DNA of 45,218 bases from an uncultured Bacilli bacterium. Its GTDB lineage: Bacteria; Bacillota_I; Bacilli_A; ML615J-28; CAG-313. The translations under genes and the position numbers were made by a program. The stretch covers positions 1 to 45,218 of the forward strand of contig CAKPBI010000013.1 of the NCBI GenBank assembly GCA_934140285.1, written 5' to 3'. The notes under the pieces are model-generated. The model saw nothing but the letters and a program-made list of their open reading frames with translations. It searched no databases and was not told the origin of the DNA. Positions 15,164 to 23,602 of this stretch are shown piece after piece (the stretch's first letter is position 1; every line of letters begins with the position of its first letter).

Positions 15164-16849
15164 ATGAGAAAAAGTCTTATTATATTAGTTTTAACTTTAC
15201 TTATGGTATTAGGAACTTCATGTAAAAGCTATAAAGAAACGAATAAAATAATTTATGAAGAACCCTCAATTATTACTAATGCTACCGTAAGTGCAGAAGA
15301 TGAAAATCACGACCTTATACTAACTGATAAAGTTGTAATTCAATTGTATCTAAACTATGATTCATTAGATGCTTACAATCCTAGTGTTTCCAACTTCGAT
15401 GCCTATACCAGAGAAGCTGCTAACTACTATTATCCTAAGAATAAAGCAATCTTTGATCAGTTAGGATTATCTGGATATGAATCATATTACATTTCCAAGT
15501 ACCTTCCTATAATCGAATTTGAATATAAAAAATCAAACTTTATGGCTAGTAACCAAACAGTTACTAGTCAAATTAATACAAACAATTTAATTAAATGTGC
15601 ATATGTGAAAGAAGTTGGTACCTCAACTTCACCAGTAGAAGGATGTTTAACTTCCTCAGTTTCTAAGAGTGAAATGAATATGGCTACTGAATATGCAAAT
15701 CGAACTGTCACTGGTGATGGAGTGAAAGTTGGAGTATATGAAGCGGGATTAGTTAACAAAAACGATTCCGCTTTTTCTAATGCAAGCATAACAGTCAAAA
15801 GAGTATTTTTTAACATGTATGTAGCAGAGCACACAACTTTAATGGCCAAATTTATAGCTGGCAATGAAGGCATCGCACCTGATGTAGATTTATATAGTGC
15901 TTACCTTGATGATACCATGGCAGGAGAACTTGATTGGTTTGTTGATAAAGGTGTAAGACTAATAAACATGAGTTGTGGCGAAAAAGCAAATCTTGGAACT
16001 TACAGTTCTGTAAGTGCCACAATTGACTCATATGCCTTTCAATACAAAATCTTGTTTGTGGTGGCAGCAGGTAATTTAGGAAATGAAGATGTTGAATATG
16101 TATCTAACCCTGGTCTTGCTTATAACGTTTTAACTGTCGGATCATCAACTTATGATAAATATAAAGCTCCACATTCTTCATTTGTTGAAGAAGAAGGTCC
16201 TGCGAAACCTACAATTGTCGCACCAGGACTAAGCATAGGTTTCCCAAGTGGAACTGAAGGATATACAGGAACAAGTATCGCGACAGCTCTTACAACCGGA
16301 GCTATAGCATGCTTACTTGAAAAACATCCTGATTTATTTGAAGAACCTCAAAAACTAATTAGTTTAGCTGTAGCTTCAGCGGAAAGATTTGAAGTAAATG
16401 AAATATATCATTTAGATAATGGATTTAGTGATCGTATTGGTGCTGGTGAATTTGACTATACTGAGTTTTCTAAATCTGTAAGATTCTGTACAGCCGTTAA
16501 CAACACAACGGGAAAGTCTTGTGATACGATTATTACTAAATATATTAATCTATTTGGTGGACAAAAGGTTGATATTTCAGCAGCTTGGTTTGTTCCAAGT
16601 GATGGAAGTTTACTTGTAACTCAAGCTACTGACTATGATATTTATGTATACAACATTCATACTAATAGTTTAGTAGGTCAAATTTTATCAACGGAAAATG
16701 TAGAAAATCTCCATATTGTCAATGCTACTGATGAATCAATGTCGCTTCGTATTGAACTTAAACAATTAGGTGATATCAGAAGTGCTACCGGAGACCGTGT
16801 AGCGTTAACCTATCATTATAGTTGGATAGATGATACAATTGAACATTAA
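15164..16849 (+). CDS. Subtilase-family (S8) lipoprotein with Asp-to-Glu in the catalytic triad
   Basis: 561 aa. The signal peptide RKSLIILVLTLLMVLGTSC ends in a plausible lipobox, so the protein is likely a membrane lipoprotein outside the cell. The subtilisin fold is clear: VGVYEAG (Glu193 where DTG is usual), AEHTTLMAKFIAG (His223), VVAAGNLG (oxyanion Asn) and GTSIATAL (Ser371). The first catalytic residue is Glu rather than Asp, and the residues around His depart from HGTHVAG. Activity is therefore uncertain; it may be a sensor or binding domain. A C-terminal beta-domain (about 420-561) resembles the P-domain-like tails of subtilases. The second ATG (15164) suits AAGGAG best. It ends the sigma/anti-sigma cluster; site-1-type cleavage of the membrane protein is a possible role, inferred. 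Confidence 0.8.
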   Translation: MRKSLIILVLTLLMVLGTSCKSYKETNKIIYEEPSIITNATVSAEDENHDLILTDKVVIQLYLNYDSLDAYNPSVSNFDAYTREAANYYYPKNKAIFDQLGLSGYESYYISKYLPIIEFEYKKSNFMASNQTVTSQINTNNLIKCAYVKEVGTSTSPVEGCLTSSVSKSEMNMATEYANRTVTGDGVKVGVYEAGLVNKNDSAFSNASITVKRVFFNMYVAEHTTLMAKFIAGNEGIAPDVDLYSAYLDDTMAGELDWFVDKGVRLINMSCGEKANLGTYSSVSATIDSYAFQYKILFVVAAGNLGNEDVEYVSNPGLAYNVLTVGSSTYDKYKAPHSSFVEEEGPAKPTIVAPGLSIGFPSGTEGYTGTSIATALTTGAIACLLEKHPDLFEEPQKLISLAVASAERFEVNEIYHLDNGFSDRIGAGEFDYTEFSKSVRFCTAVNNTTGKSCDTIITKYINLFGGQKVDISAAWFVPSDGSLLVTQATDYDIYVYNIHTNSLVGQILSTENVENLHIVNATDESMSLRIELKQLGDIRSATGDRVALTYHYSWIDDTIEH

Positions 16850-16924
16850 ATAATGCTTGATTTTTTATATTTAAATTAAATTATAGTAATTTTTAAAAAA
16901 TTTAAAATATTTTTAAAAAAGGTA

Positions 16925-16952
16925 TTGACATTTTTAAAAAATGTGCTATAAT
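16925..16952 (+). promoter_or_regulatory. clpB promoter
   Basis: TTGACA (16925-16930), 16-bp spacer, TATAAT (16947-16952). Transcription would start just before or within the CIRCE operator. Confidence 0.85.
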
Positions 16953-16955
16953 ATA

Positions 16956-16982
16956 TTAGCACTCAGATAGTAAGAGTGCTAA
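16956..16982. promoter_or_regulatory. CIRCE operator (HrcA binding site)
   Basis: TTAGCACTC-N9-GAGTGCTAA, a perfect match to the CIRCE consensus, located between the -10 box and the ribosome site of clpB. This is direct evidence that the gene belongs to the HrcA heat-shock regulon. Confidence 0.95.
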
Positions 16983-16996
16983 AGGAGGCATGTTTT

Positions 16997-19114
16997 ATGG
17001 AAATGCAAGATTATGCAAATGATGCTAACATTCTTGAAAAGTTTGGTCGAGATGTTACTGATGCAGTAAGAAATGGAAAAGTAGATCCCGTTATTGGTCG
17101 TGAAGAAGAGATCTTACGTGTAATCCAGATCTTAGCAAGAAAAACAAAGAATAACCCTATTCTAATTGGTCAACCAGGTGTTGGTAAGACGGCAATTATT
17201 GAAGGATTAGCACAACGTATTGTTAAAAATGATGTGCCTACTACTTTGAAGAATTGTCGTATATACGAACTAGATATGGGAGCACTAGTTGCTGGTGCTA
17301 AATATAGAGGCGAATTTGAGGAAAGACTTAAAGCCGTCTTAAATAAAATTAAAGAAAGCAACGGAGAAATAATATTATTTATCGATGAAATCCATCTAAT
17401 TGTTGGTGCTGGTAATGCTGAAGGAGCTCTTGATGCAGGTAATATGTTAAAACCTATGCTTGCTCGTGGTGAACTTCACTGCATTGGTGCAACCACATTA
17501 AATGAATATCGTAAATATATTGAAAAAGATAGTGCACTTGAAAGAAGATTTCAAAAAGTTTATATCTCAGAACCTACGGTCGAAGATACTATCAGTATCT
17601 TAAGAGGTTTGAAGGAAAGATTTGAAGTCCATCATGGTGTAAGAATTAGTGATAGTGCGATTGTCGCAAGCGCAATGCTTTCTAATCGTTACATTACTGA
17701 TAGATTCTTACCCGATAAAGCCATTGATTTGATTGATGAAGCTTGTGCAGCCTTAAGAACGGAAATGGATTCAATGCCAACCGAACTAGATACTTTAAAA
17801 CGTCATATCATGCAACTTGAAATTGAGAAAGCTGCTCTTTCCAAAGAAACTGATGCTTTAAGTGTTGAAAGATTACATAAGATTGAGTCTGAACTCGCAA
17901 GTAAGAAGAAGGAAGAAAAGGAACTTACGGAAAAATGGCAAAAGGAAAAGAAAGATATTGAAGAAATTAAGCATAAACAAAAATTACTTGAAGCTGCTCG
18001 TCATGAATATGAACAAGCAACTTACAATGGTGATTTGAATCGTGCTGCTGAACTTCAATATGGTATCATTCCTAATTTAGAGAAGGAACTTGCAGTATAC
18101 CAAGAAAAAGAAAAAAATGAAAAGATGATTTCTGAAGTTGTCACTGACGAAGACATCGCTAAGATTGTTAGTAAGGCAACTAACATTCCAGTATCAAAGC
18201 TTGTCAAAGGTGATCGTGAAAAACTATTGAACTTAAAAGAAACCCTAGCTAAACGTGTTATCGGTCAAGATGATGCCTTAGAGCTTGTCTCTGATGCCAT
18301 CATTCGTCAACGTGCCGGCATAAAGGATGAAAATAGACCTATCGGTTCATTCTTATTCCTTGGCCCAACCGGTGTTGGTAAGACTGAAGTATGTAAGAGC
18401 CTAGCGGAAGCTTTGTTTGATAGTGAATCTCACATGGTACGTTTTGATATGAGTGAATACATGGAACCTCATTCAGTCGCTCGTTTAATCGGAGCGCCTC
18501 CAGGATACGTAGGATACGATGAAGGTGGTCAATTAACTGAGGCTGTAAGACGTAGACCTTACTCCATCATCTTGTTTGATGAAATTGAGAAAGCCCATCG
18601 TGACGTTTTCAATGTCTTATTACAAATCCTTGATGATGGTCGTATTACCGATGGACAAGGAAGAACTGTCGACTTCAAAAATACCATTATCATTATGACT
18701 TCTAATATTGGTAGCGATAAATTTTACAATGAAGATCAAAAACCAAATATGCAAACTATCATAAGTGAGTTAAAACTATATTTTAAACCAGAATTTATTA
18801 ACCGAATAGATGAAATAGTTCTATTCCACCCTCTAACAAGGGAAGTACAATTCAAGATTGTACAAAAATTATTAAATGATCTTAAAATGCGACTTGAAGC
18901 CAATAATATTAAGATTACTTTCACTGATGAACTATGCAAACACATTCTTGATGAAAGCTATGATATTAACTTTGGTGCTCGTCCATTGAAACGTTATATT
19001 CAAAAGAACGTAGAAACAATCGTCGCAAAAGATATAATTACATCAACAATCAAACCAAATGAATCATATACCGTGGATTATGTTAATGGTGAAATTGTTG
19101 TAAAACACGACTAA
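16997..19114 (+). CDS. clpB: ClpB-type AAA+ disaggregase without the N-terminal domain
   Basis: 705 aa. Nucleotide-binding domain 1: GQPGVGKT (Walker A), LFIDEIH (Walker B), GATTLNEYRKYIEKD. A coiled-coil middle domain (about 270-380, with LDTLKRHIMQLEIEKAAL) marks ClpB. Nucleotide-binding domain 2: GPTGVGKT, ILFDEIEKAH, then the sensor-2 GARPLKR. The usual first 140-150 residues (two Clp-N repeats) are absent: the chain begins with about 15 residues and goes straight into LEKFGRDVTDAVRNGKVDPVIGR. It therefore resembles the short ClpB isoform. ATG 16997 has AAAGGAGG eight bases upstream. No ClpP-binding loop was recognised, which fits disaggregation with DnaK rather than proteolysis. It is under CIRCE control. 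Confidence 0.95.
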   Translation: MEMQDYANDANILEKFGRDVTDAVRNGKVDPVIGREEEILRVIQILARKTKNNPILIGQPGVGKTAIIEGLAQRIVKNDVPTTLKNCRIYELDMGALVAGAKYRGEFEERLKAVLNKIKESNGEIILFIDEIHLIVGAGNAEGALDAGNMLKPMLARGELHCIGATTLNEYRKYIEKDSALERRFQKVYISEPTVEDTISILRGLKERFEVHHGVRISDSAIVASAMLSNRYITDRFLPDKAIDLIDEACAALRTEMDSMPTELDTLKRHIMQLEIEKAALSKETDALSVERLHKIESELASKKKEEKELTEKWQKEKKDIEEIKHKQKLLEAARHEYEQATYNGDLNRAAELQYGIIPNLEKELAVYQEKEKNEKMISEVVTDEDIAKIVSKATNIPVSKLVKGDREKLLNLKETLAKRVIGQDDALELVSDAIIRQRAGIKDENRPIGSFLFLGPTGVGKTEVCKSLAEALFDSESHMVRFDMSEYMEPHSVARLIGAPPGYVGYDEGGQLTEAVRRRPYSIILFDEIEKAHRDVFNVLLQILDDGRITDGQGRTVDFKNTIIIMTSNIGSDKFYNEDQKPNMQTIISELKLYFKPEFINRIDEIVLFHPLTREVQFKIVQKLLNDLKMRLEANNIKITFTDELCKHILDESYDINFGARPLKRYIQKNVETIVAKDIITSTIKPNESYTVDYVNGEIVVKHD

Positions 19115-19136
19115 GCACTCACGATTTATTTTAAAG

Positions 19137-19165
19137 GCTATAGAGAAATCTATAGCTCTTTTTTC
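19137..19165 (+). terminator. Intrinsic terminator
   Basis: GCTATAGA pairs with TCTATAGC around GAAA and is followed by TCTTTTTT. It ends clpB. Confidence 0.9.
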
Positions 19166-19216
19166 ATATTTTTCTACTCTTCTTCATATTATTAATATAG
19201 AGAAAGGATGATTAAT

Positions 19217-19954
19217 ATGGAAATAAGAATGAACTTTAATGATTTTATTAAGATAAAATCAATACTAAAAATTATTGACTTAAGTGGGGAAGTAATCGAT
19301 TATCAAATTGACAAAAATGAGATAAAAGGATTAATGGGAATTAATGGAAAATACGCTAAAGAATCACTTGAAGAAACATATACTTTTAATGAAGAAATTC
19401 CTTTTAATTTTATTTTTAAAGATAATGTCAAGAGTGTTGATGATGTTGATTGTGTTAACCTCGAGTATGAAGTAGTTGATTCTAGGGGGATTGAACTATC
19501 TTTTGATATTAGACTAGATTATGAACTAGAAGGATTAGTGGAAGAAAGATCAGAAACGCAAGTTGAACCAGGTGTAAGTGAGGAGTCAAAAGAAGTGATA
19601 GCTGAAACCCCTGAGGAAGTAACCCCACCTGAGGTTGTAACCTCCCTTGGCGAAAGAGTAGAAGATGAAATAGAAGAGCCACAAGAAGTGGAAACGGCCA
19701 AAGAAGAAATAACTAAACTAATTGATAAAAAGCTCGCAACTACCCTTTCTTCAAAAGAAGATAACTTACCCCAGGAAGAGTCGGTCTTTGGGGGAATCGA
19801 AGAAAGAAAATCAACCTTAAGAGTATGTTATTTTAAAACGGATGCGGAACTTGAAAAAGTATGTAAAGATAATAATGTATCAATTAATCAAGTATTTAAA
19901 GAAAATCAAGATTTAAACATTAATGAAACCAGAAGAGTAATCATTAATGAATAA
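19217..19954 (+). CDS. SpoVID-like spore-coat morphogenesis protein (LysM C-terminus)
   Basis: 245 aa. The first 110 residues are a beta-rich domain like the SPOCS (DUF3794) domain of SpoVID. A Glu/Pro-rich linker (about 110-190) follows. The end (LRVCYFKTDAELEKVCKDNN...NINETRRVII) has the LysM pattern. In Bacillus subtilis SpoVID (SPOCS plus LysM) directs coat assembly round the forespore and is encoded next to ysxE, and a YsxE-like gene is next here, overlapping by 8 bp. It is shorter than Bacillus SpoVID (575 aa) because the linker is reduced. ATG 19217 is chosen over 19208 because AAAGG lies nine bases before it. The SPOCS call is less certain than the LysM call. Confidence 0.6.
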   Translation: MEIRMNFNDFIKIKSILKIIDLSGEVIDYQIDKNEIKGLMGINGKYAKESLEETYTFNEEIPFNFIFKDNVKSVDDVDCVNLEYEVVDSRGIELSFDIRLDYELEGLVEERSETQVEPGVSEESKEVIAETPEEVTPPEVVTSLGERVEDEIEEPQEVETAKEEITKLIDKKLATTLSSKEDNLPQEESVFGGIEERKSTLRVCYFKTDAELEKVCKDNNVSINQVFKENQDLNINETRRVIINE

Positions 19955-20885
19955 ACTAAGGGTAATTGGTAATGACCTTGTTAAATACTATGAAATTGAT
20001 TTAACCGATTATCTTCCCCTTACTTCTAAAGCTTTTAGGATAATTGATAAAACGGGTAAACAATATTTTGTTAAAGAGACATTACCAAATACCCTTGAGA
20101 AATATCAGTTTCTTTATAACCAAGGGTTAACGAATATTCTTTACCCTTTAAAAAACTTTGAACAAAAGTTTGTAACAAGAAATCCTCTTGCTTCCTTTTA
20201 TGTTAGCAACTTTTATGATGATACAACCATCATCAGTGAACCCAAAGCTCAGCACATGCTAAATGAACTTGACAATCTTCATGAGAAAACCTCATTTAAA
20301 AGACAACTTAATCCCATGACTTCAAGACCTAAATTTGAAGAATTGACCAACCGCTTAGATTATAAATTTAAAATGTTAGAAAATTATATCAGGAGTGTCG
20401 AAGCAAAACCTCTAAACATGTATTCAATGCCGGTACTTGCTAACTACCAGTATGTCCTAGATGCGAAAAAAGAACTGGTGAGACTTCAAAAAAGAATCAT
20501 TAGTAGCATCAAAGCTAAAGATTCAATTGATTATAGTTTTGTACATAATAATCCTCAATTAGAACACACCATCAATTACAATGGTTCATATTATTTAATA
20601 AGCTTAGATAATGGAAAAATAGGTATTGAAAGTCTTGACTTTGCAAAATTCTATATTGAAAATGAAAATCTCAATTTAGATTTTAAAAATATCTTTATTA
20701 ATCACTTTAAAAGTTTAAATCCCTTTTACTATGATTACTTTAGATATTTAGTTTTACTCATCTATATTTCACGACTTGATGTCGCCAGTGATGAATACAT
20801 CAATGCGGAAATCTTTATTTCTACGACAAATTCTATCAAAAAATACTTTACAAACTTTCAAGATGTAAATGAAGATGATGAATAG
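19947..20885 (+). CDS. YsxE/CotS-family spore-coat kinase-like protein
   Basis: 312 aa. The fold resembles the CotS/YsxE family of aminoglycoside-phosphotransferase-like proteins: an N-lobe (FRIIDKTGKQYFVKETLPN), a helical middle, and a C-lobe with FVHNNPQLEHTINYNGSYYLISLDNGKIGIESLDFAKFYI. The HGD-type catalytic loop is degraded (HNN, no following Asp), so it is probably a pseudokinase, as some coat proteins are. It overlaps the SpoVID-like gene by 8 bp, repeating the spoVID-ysxE order of Bacillus. Identification relies partly on that synteny. Confidence 0.55.
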   Translation: MNKLRVIGNDLVKYYEIDLTDYLPLTSKAFRIIDKTGKQYFVKETLPNTLEKYQFLYNQGLTNILYPLKNFEQKFVTRNPLASFYVSNFYDDTTIISEPKAQHMLNELDNLHEKTSFKRQLNPMTSRPKFEELTNRLDYKFKMLENYIRSVEAKPLNMYSMPVLANYQYVLDAKKELVRLQKRIISSIKAKDSIDYSFVHNNPQLEHTINYNGSYYLISLDNGKIGIESLDFAKFYIENENLNLDFKNIFINHFKSLNPFYYDYFRYLVLLIYISRLDVASDEYINAEIFISTTNSIKKYFTNFQDVNEDDE

Positions 20886-20913
20886 AAAAGCAAAAAGATT
20901 TTACGCATAACTT

Positions 20914-20942
20914 TTGCAAAATTTCCTATCTTAGTGTATAAT
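20914..20942 (+). promoter_or_regulatory. Promoter of the yceD-rpmF operon
   Basis: TTGCAA (20914-20919), 17-bp spacer, TATAAT (20937-20942), 24 bp before the yceD start. Confidence 0.75.
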
Positions 20943-20965
20943 AATATGGTCATATAGGTGGTTTT

Positions 20966-21406
20966 ATGAAATGGTCAGTTCAACAATTACAAAAATTAAC
21001 TAGTAGTCCACTAGTATTTGATGAGCAAATCGATTTTAGTGAACTATCTAAAAATGTTTCAGATATCATCAGCATTAACCCCGCTCATGTAAGTGGTGTG
21101 GTTACAAATCTTGGTAATCAAAGATTTAGAGTAAAATATCATGTTGATGTATTAATCATCTTAGAATGCTCTTTAACCTTAGAACCAGTCGATTATCATT
21201 TTGTTAAAGACTATGATGAGGTTTTCGCAGTAGATCCTACTGATGATGAATACCCAATCGAGAAGAACACTCTAGATTTAAACATGGCTGTTTGGTCAGA
21301 CATTATCATTGATAAACCAATCGCTGTAACACGTGATGATGCTTATGAAATCTTAAAAGAACGAGGCATTGTTCTTAATGAAACCTTTGATGACAATGAA
21401 GATTAA
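20966..21406 (+). CDS. yceD: YceD family protein (DUF177)
   Basis: 146 aa, usual length about 170. The family is conserved upstream of rpmF and is implicated in 23S rRNA or ribosome maturation. The region from about 44 (VSGVVTNLGNQRFRVKYHVDVLIILECSLTLEPV) corresponds to the family core. The cysteine pair found in many members is reduced to one Cys. It ends LNETFDDNED, an acidic tail also common in the family. It lies 14 bp before rpmF in the same operon, which is the strongest part of the evidence. Confidence 0.85.
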   Translation: MKWSVQQLQKLTSSPLVFDEQIDFSELSKNVSDIISINPAHVSGVVTNLGNQRFRVKYHVDVLIILECSLTLEPVDYHFVKDYDEVFAVDPTDDEYPIEKNTLDLNMAVWSDIIIDKPIAVTRDDAYEILKERGIVLNETFDDNED

Positions 21407-21420
21407 AGGAGTGATTAAGC

Positions 21421-21627
21421 ATGGGAGCTATAGCTCAACAACGTCGTGTTTCTAAAACTCGTAAATTAAAACGTCGTACACACTACAAAATCACTGCACC
21501 TGGTATGTCAGTTTGCCCTAACTGTGGCGAATTAAAACTTAACCACCGTGTATGTTCAAATTGTGGTTACTACAATGGTAAAAAAGTTTTAGAAATTAAA
21601 GTAAAATCAGAAGAATCTGATAAATAA
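21421..21627 (+). CDS. rpmF: 50S ribosomal protein L32
   Basis: 68 aa. The basic N-terminus RRVSKTRKLKRRTHYK and the zinc ribbon CPNCGELKLNHRVCSNCGYY are diagnostic. The four-cysteine (zinc-binding, C+) form is intact. An acidic tail (KVKSEESDK) extends a few residues beyond the usual end. AAAGGAG lies ten bases before the ATG. It is the last gene of the yceD-rpmF unit and is followed by a strong terminator. Confidence 0.98.
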   Translation: MGAIAQQRRVSKTRKLKRRTHYKITAPGMSVCPNCGELKLNHRVCSNCGYYNGKKVLEIKVKSEESDK

Positions 21628-21633
21628 TCTATG

Positions 21634-21660
21634 AAAACACGCACCGGATGCGTGTTTTTT
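21634..21660 (+). terminator. Intrinsic terminator
   Basis: AAAACACGCA (21634-21643) pairs with TGCGTGTTTT (21649-21658) around CCGGA and is followed by T. Confidence 0.92.
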
Positions 21661-21664
21661 CATT

Positions 21665-21727
21665 TTATTACCCACATAACGCATTTTTATGGTGGGTAAT
21701 AAAAGTGGGTAATAAAATTGATATAAT
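21665..21727. promoter_or_regulatory. Triple operator-like repeat GTGGGTAATAA next to a promoter
   Basis: TTATTACCCAC (21665-21675) is an exact inverted copy of GTGGGTAATAA at 21692-21702, and the same 11-mer is repeated directly at 21705-21715. A TATAAT (21722-21727) begins seven bases after the last copy. The geometry (inverted pair plus a third half-site covering a -35 position) fits a repressor operator. What the promoter drives is unclear: no intact gene starts until 22129. Between 21728 and 22007 nothing secure was seen. Confidence 0.5.
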
Positions 21728-22007
21728 GACTAATAATATCTAAAAACTATGTTAAAATAAGAAAAGTTTTCGGTATAAAAATAAAAACTATTGAAATCTT
21801 AATATTTGTAATTTTTAAAATGTAAGTAAAATAATCATATAATATTAAGAACAGATTATGTAGAAAATATTATTACTAGAAAGTATAATGAAGTAGATTA
21901 TATAAATGCTTAATAACAAATGACAGTCTTGTTAAAGGAAATATTAATGGAATTTAAATAGTTAATATAGTAACTTTTTTTACTAAATGAAAATTGGTAA
22001 ATTAAAA

Positions 22008-22092
22008 ATTGCATATTTTTAATAGTGTTTTGATCTAAGAATTGCATGTTTTTAATAGTATTTTAACATAAGAATTGCATATTTTTAATAGT
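22008..22092 (+). repeat. Three tandem 33-bp repeats upstream of the ATPase gene
   Basis: ATTGCATATTTTTAATAGT occurs at 22008, 22041 and 22074, spaced exactly 33 bp (about three helical turns); the middle copy has G for A at the eighth base. A TATAAT follows at 22093-22098, 31 bp before the ATPase start codon. They are iteron- or operator-like. They probably bind a protein at the ATPase promoter. Confidence 0.75.
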
Positions 22093-22128
22093 TATAATAT
22101 AATGCTATTAATGTTAGGAAGTGAAATT

Positions 22129-23436
22129 ATGCGAAGAGAAATGTATGATGACTTACTTAAATGGAAAAGTAACCCTCAAAAAAAGCCATTAATCATTTAT
22201 GGTCCTAGACAAGTAGGTAAAACATATCTTATTAATGAATTTGGAAAAAATAACTATGAAAATATATTTTATATTAATTTTGAAATTGATGTAAACGCAA
22301 AAAATATTTTCGCTGGTAATTTAGATATTAAAACCTTACTATTTAATTTATCTGTATATAACTCAAACATTCCAATTATTGAGAATAAAACCTTAATATT
22401 TTTAGATGAAGTTCAAAAATGCCCTCAAGTGTTTACCGCCCTTAAATCGTTTGCTTTAGATTCTCATTATGATATTATCGTTAGCGGTTCAATGATGGGA
22501 ATTGTTATGCATGATGTTTCTTCATTTCCTGTTGGATATGTAGAGAGATTATATTTACGACCAATGTCATTTAAAGAATTTTTATGTGCTAATAACTATA
22601 CTGATGAAATGATTGACTCATTTAAAGAATACTATATAAACGAAAAACCATTACCTACGCTTATTCATAATAAACTTAATGAATTATTTCTTCATTATAT
22701 TGTTGTAGGAGGAATGCCAGAAGTAGTTAAAAAGTATATTGATACGTACAATCTATATTTTGTGCTAGAAACTCAAAAACGAATCCTATCAGACTATAAA
22801 GATGACATAGTTAAATATTCATCTAAAACAATGAAAGAAAAAATCAGAGAATGCTTTGAGTCTATTCCTGATCAACTTGTTAAAGACAACAAAAAATTTC
22901 AATTTAAAGTGGTAAAACAAGGAGGAAACTCAAGATATTATGCCAACTCCCTATCTTGGATTTTAGATGCCGATATTGGAATTAAAGTAAATAAACTGAA
23001 ATCAATTGATATTCCCCTTAAAGCATATCGCGATCCTAATGCCTTTAAATTTTATTTCTTTGATACAGGCCTTTTACTTGCCTTTTATAATGAAAATTTA
23101 AGTAACGAAATAATAAATGGTAATTTAGGAGTTTTCAAAGGAGGAATCTTTGAAAATGTTATTGCTCAAGTATTAACAAATAATGAATTAGATCTTTATT
23201 ACTATCAAAAGCCAGATAATCTAGAAATTGATTTTATAACTTACTTAAACAATAAAATAATTCCTATTGAAGTAAAATCTAGTAAAAATACTAAAGCCAT
23301 AAGTATAAAAAATCTAATTGAAAAAGAAAATCTAGATTATGCTATTATTCTTTCAACCAATAATTTAAATTGTGACAATCCAAAATTAAAATTTTTGCCA
23401 CTTTATATGTCAATGTTTTTAAATAATAATCACTAA
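22129..23436 (+). CDS. AAA+ ATPase with DUF4143 / nuclease-like C-terminus
   Basis: 435 aa. The N-terminal AAA domain has GPRQVGKT (25-32, Walker A), LIFLDEVQKCP (Walker B) and VSGSMMG. The C-terminal DUF4143 part ends in LEIDFITYLNNKIIPIEVKSSKN, a D...ExK pattern of the PD-(D/E)xK nuclease fold. These proteins are common, often multicopy, in gut anaerobes and have no settled function; a mobile or selfish character has been suggested for relatives. ATG 22129 is chosen for the AGGAAG site. The frame extends to 22075 through the repeat region, which is not coding. It stands alone, preceded by 33-bp repeats and followed by a terminator. Confidence 0.85.
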   Translation: MRREMYDDLLKWKSNPQKKPLIIYGPRQVGKTYLINEFGKNNYENIFYINFEIDVNAKNIFAGNLDIKTLLFNLSVYNSNIPIIENKTLIFLDEVQKCPQVFTALKSFALDSHYDIIVSGSMMGIVMHDVSSFPVGYVERLYLRPMSFKEFLCANNYTDEMIDSFKEYYINEKPLPTLIHNKLNELFLHYIVVGGMPEVVKKYIDTYNLYFVLETQKRILSDYKDDIVKYSSKTMKEKIRECFESIPDQLVKDNKKFQFKVVKQGGNSRYYANSLSWILDADIGIKVNKLKSIDIPLKAYRDPNAFKFYFFDTGLLLAFYNENLSNEIINGNLGVFKGGIFENVIAQVLTNNELDLYYYQKPDNLEIDFITYLNNKIIPIEVKSSKNTKAISIKNLIEKENLDYAIILSTNNLNCDNPKLKFLPLYMSMFLNNNH

Positions 23437-23466
23437 AGAGCTGCTTTAATAATGGCTCTTTTTTTG
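23436..23466 (+). terminator. Intrinsic terminator
   Basis: AAGAGC pairs with GCTCTT across 13 bases and is followed by a run of T. Confidence 0.75.
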
Positions 23467-23602
23467 TCATATTTTGTCTATATATAATATAAGGAAAGAG
23501 ATATAGTTGAAATTATTGACTAAAAAAATCGAATCTAACTTATATTACTTTACTTATTTGGTAAAATTTGATAAAATAAAATAAACTGATGGAGGAAAAA
23601 AT

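Noticed and set aside
21842..21917. Short frame reading like degraded coding sequence (TDYVENIITRKYNEVDYINA)
   Set aside because: About 27 codons between stops, no start or ribosome site, no recognised family. It could be a gene remnant but is not supportable.
22008..22092. CRISPR array
   Set aside because: Only three units with a short period, no palindromic repeat, and spacers that are also similar to each other; no cas genes in the window.
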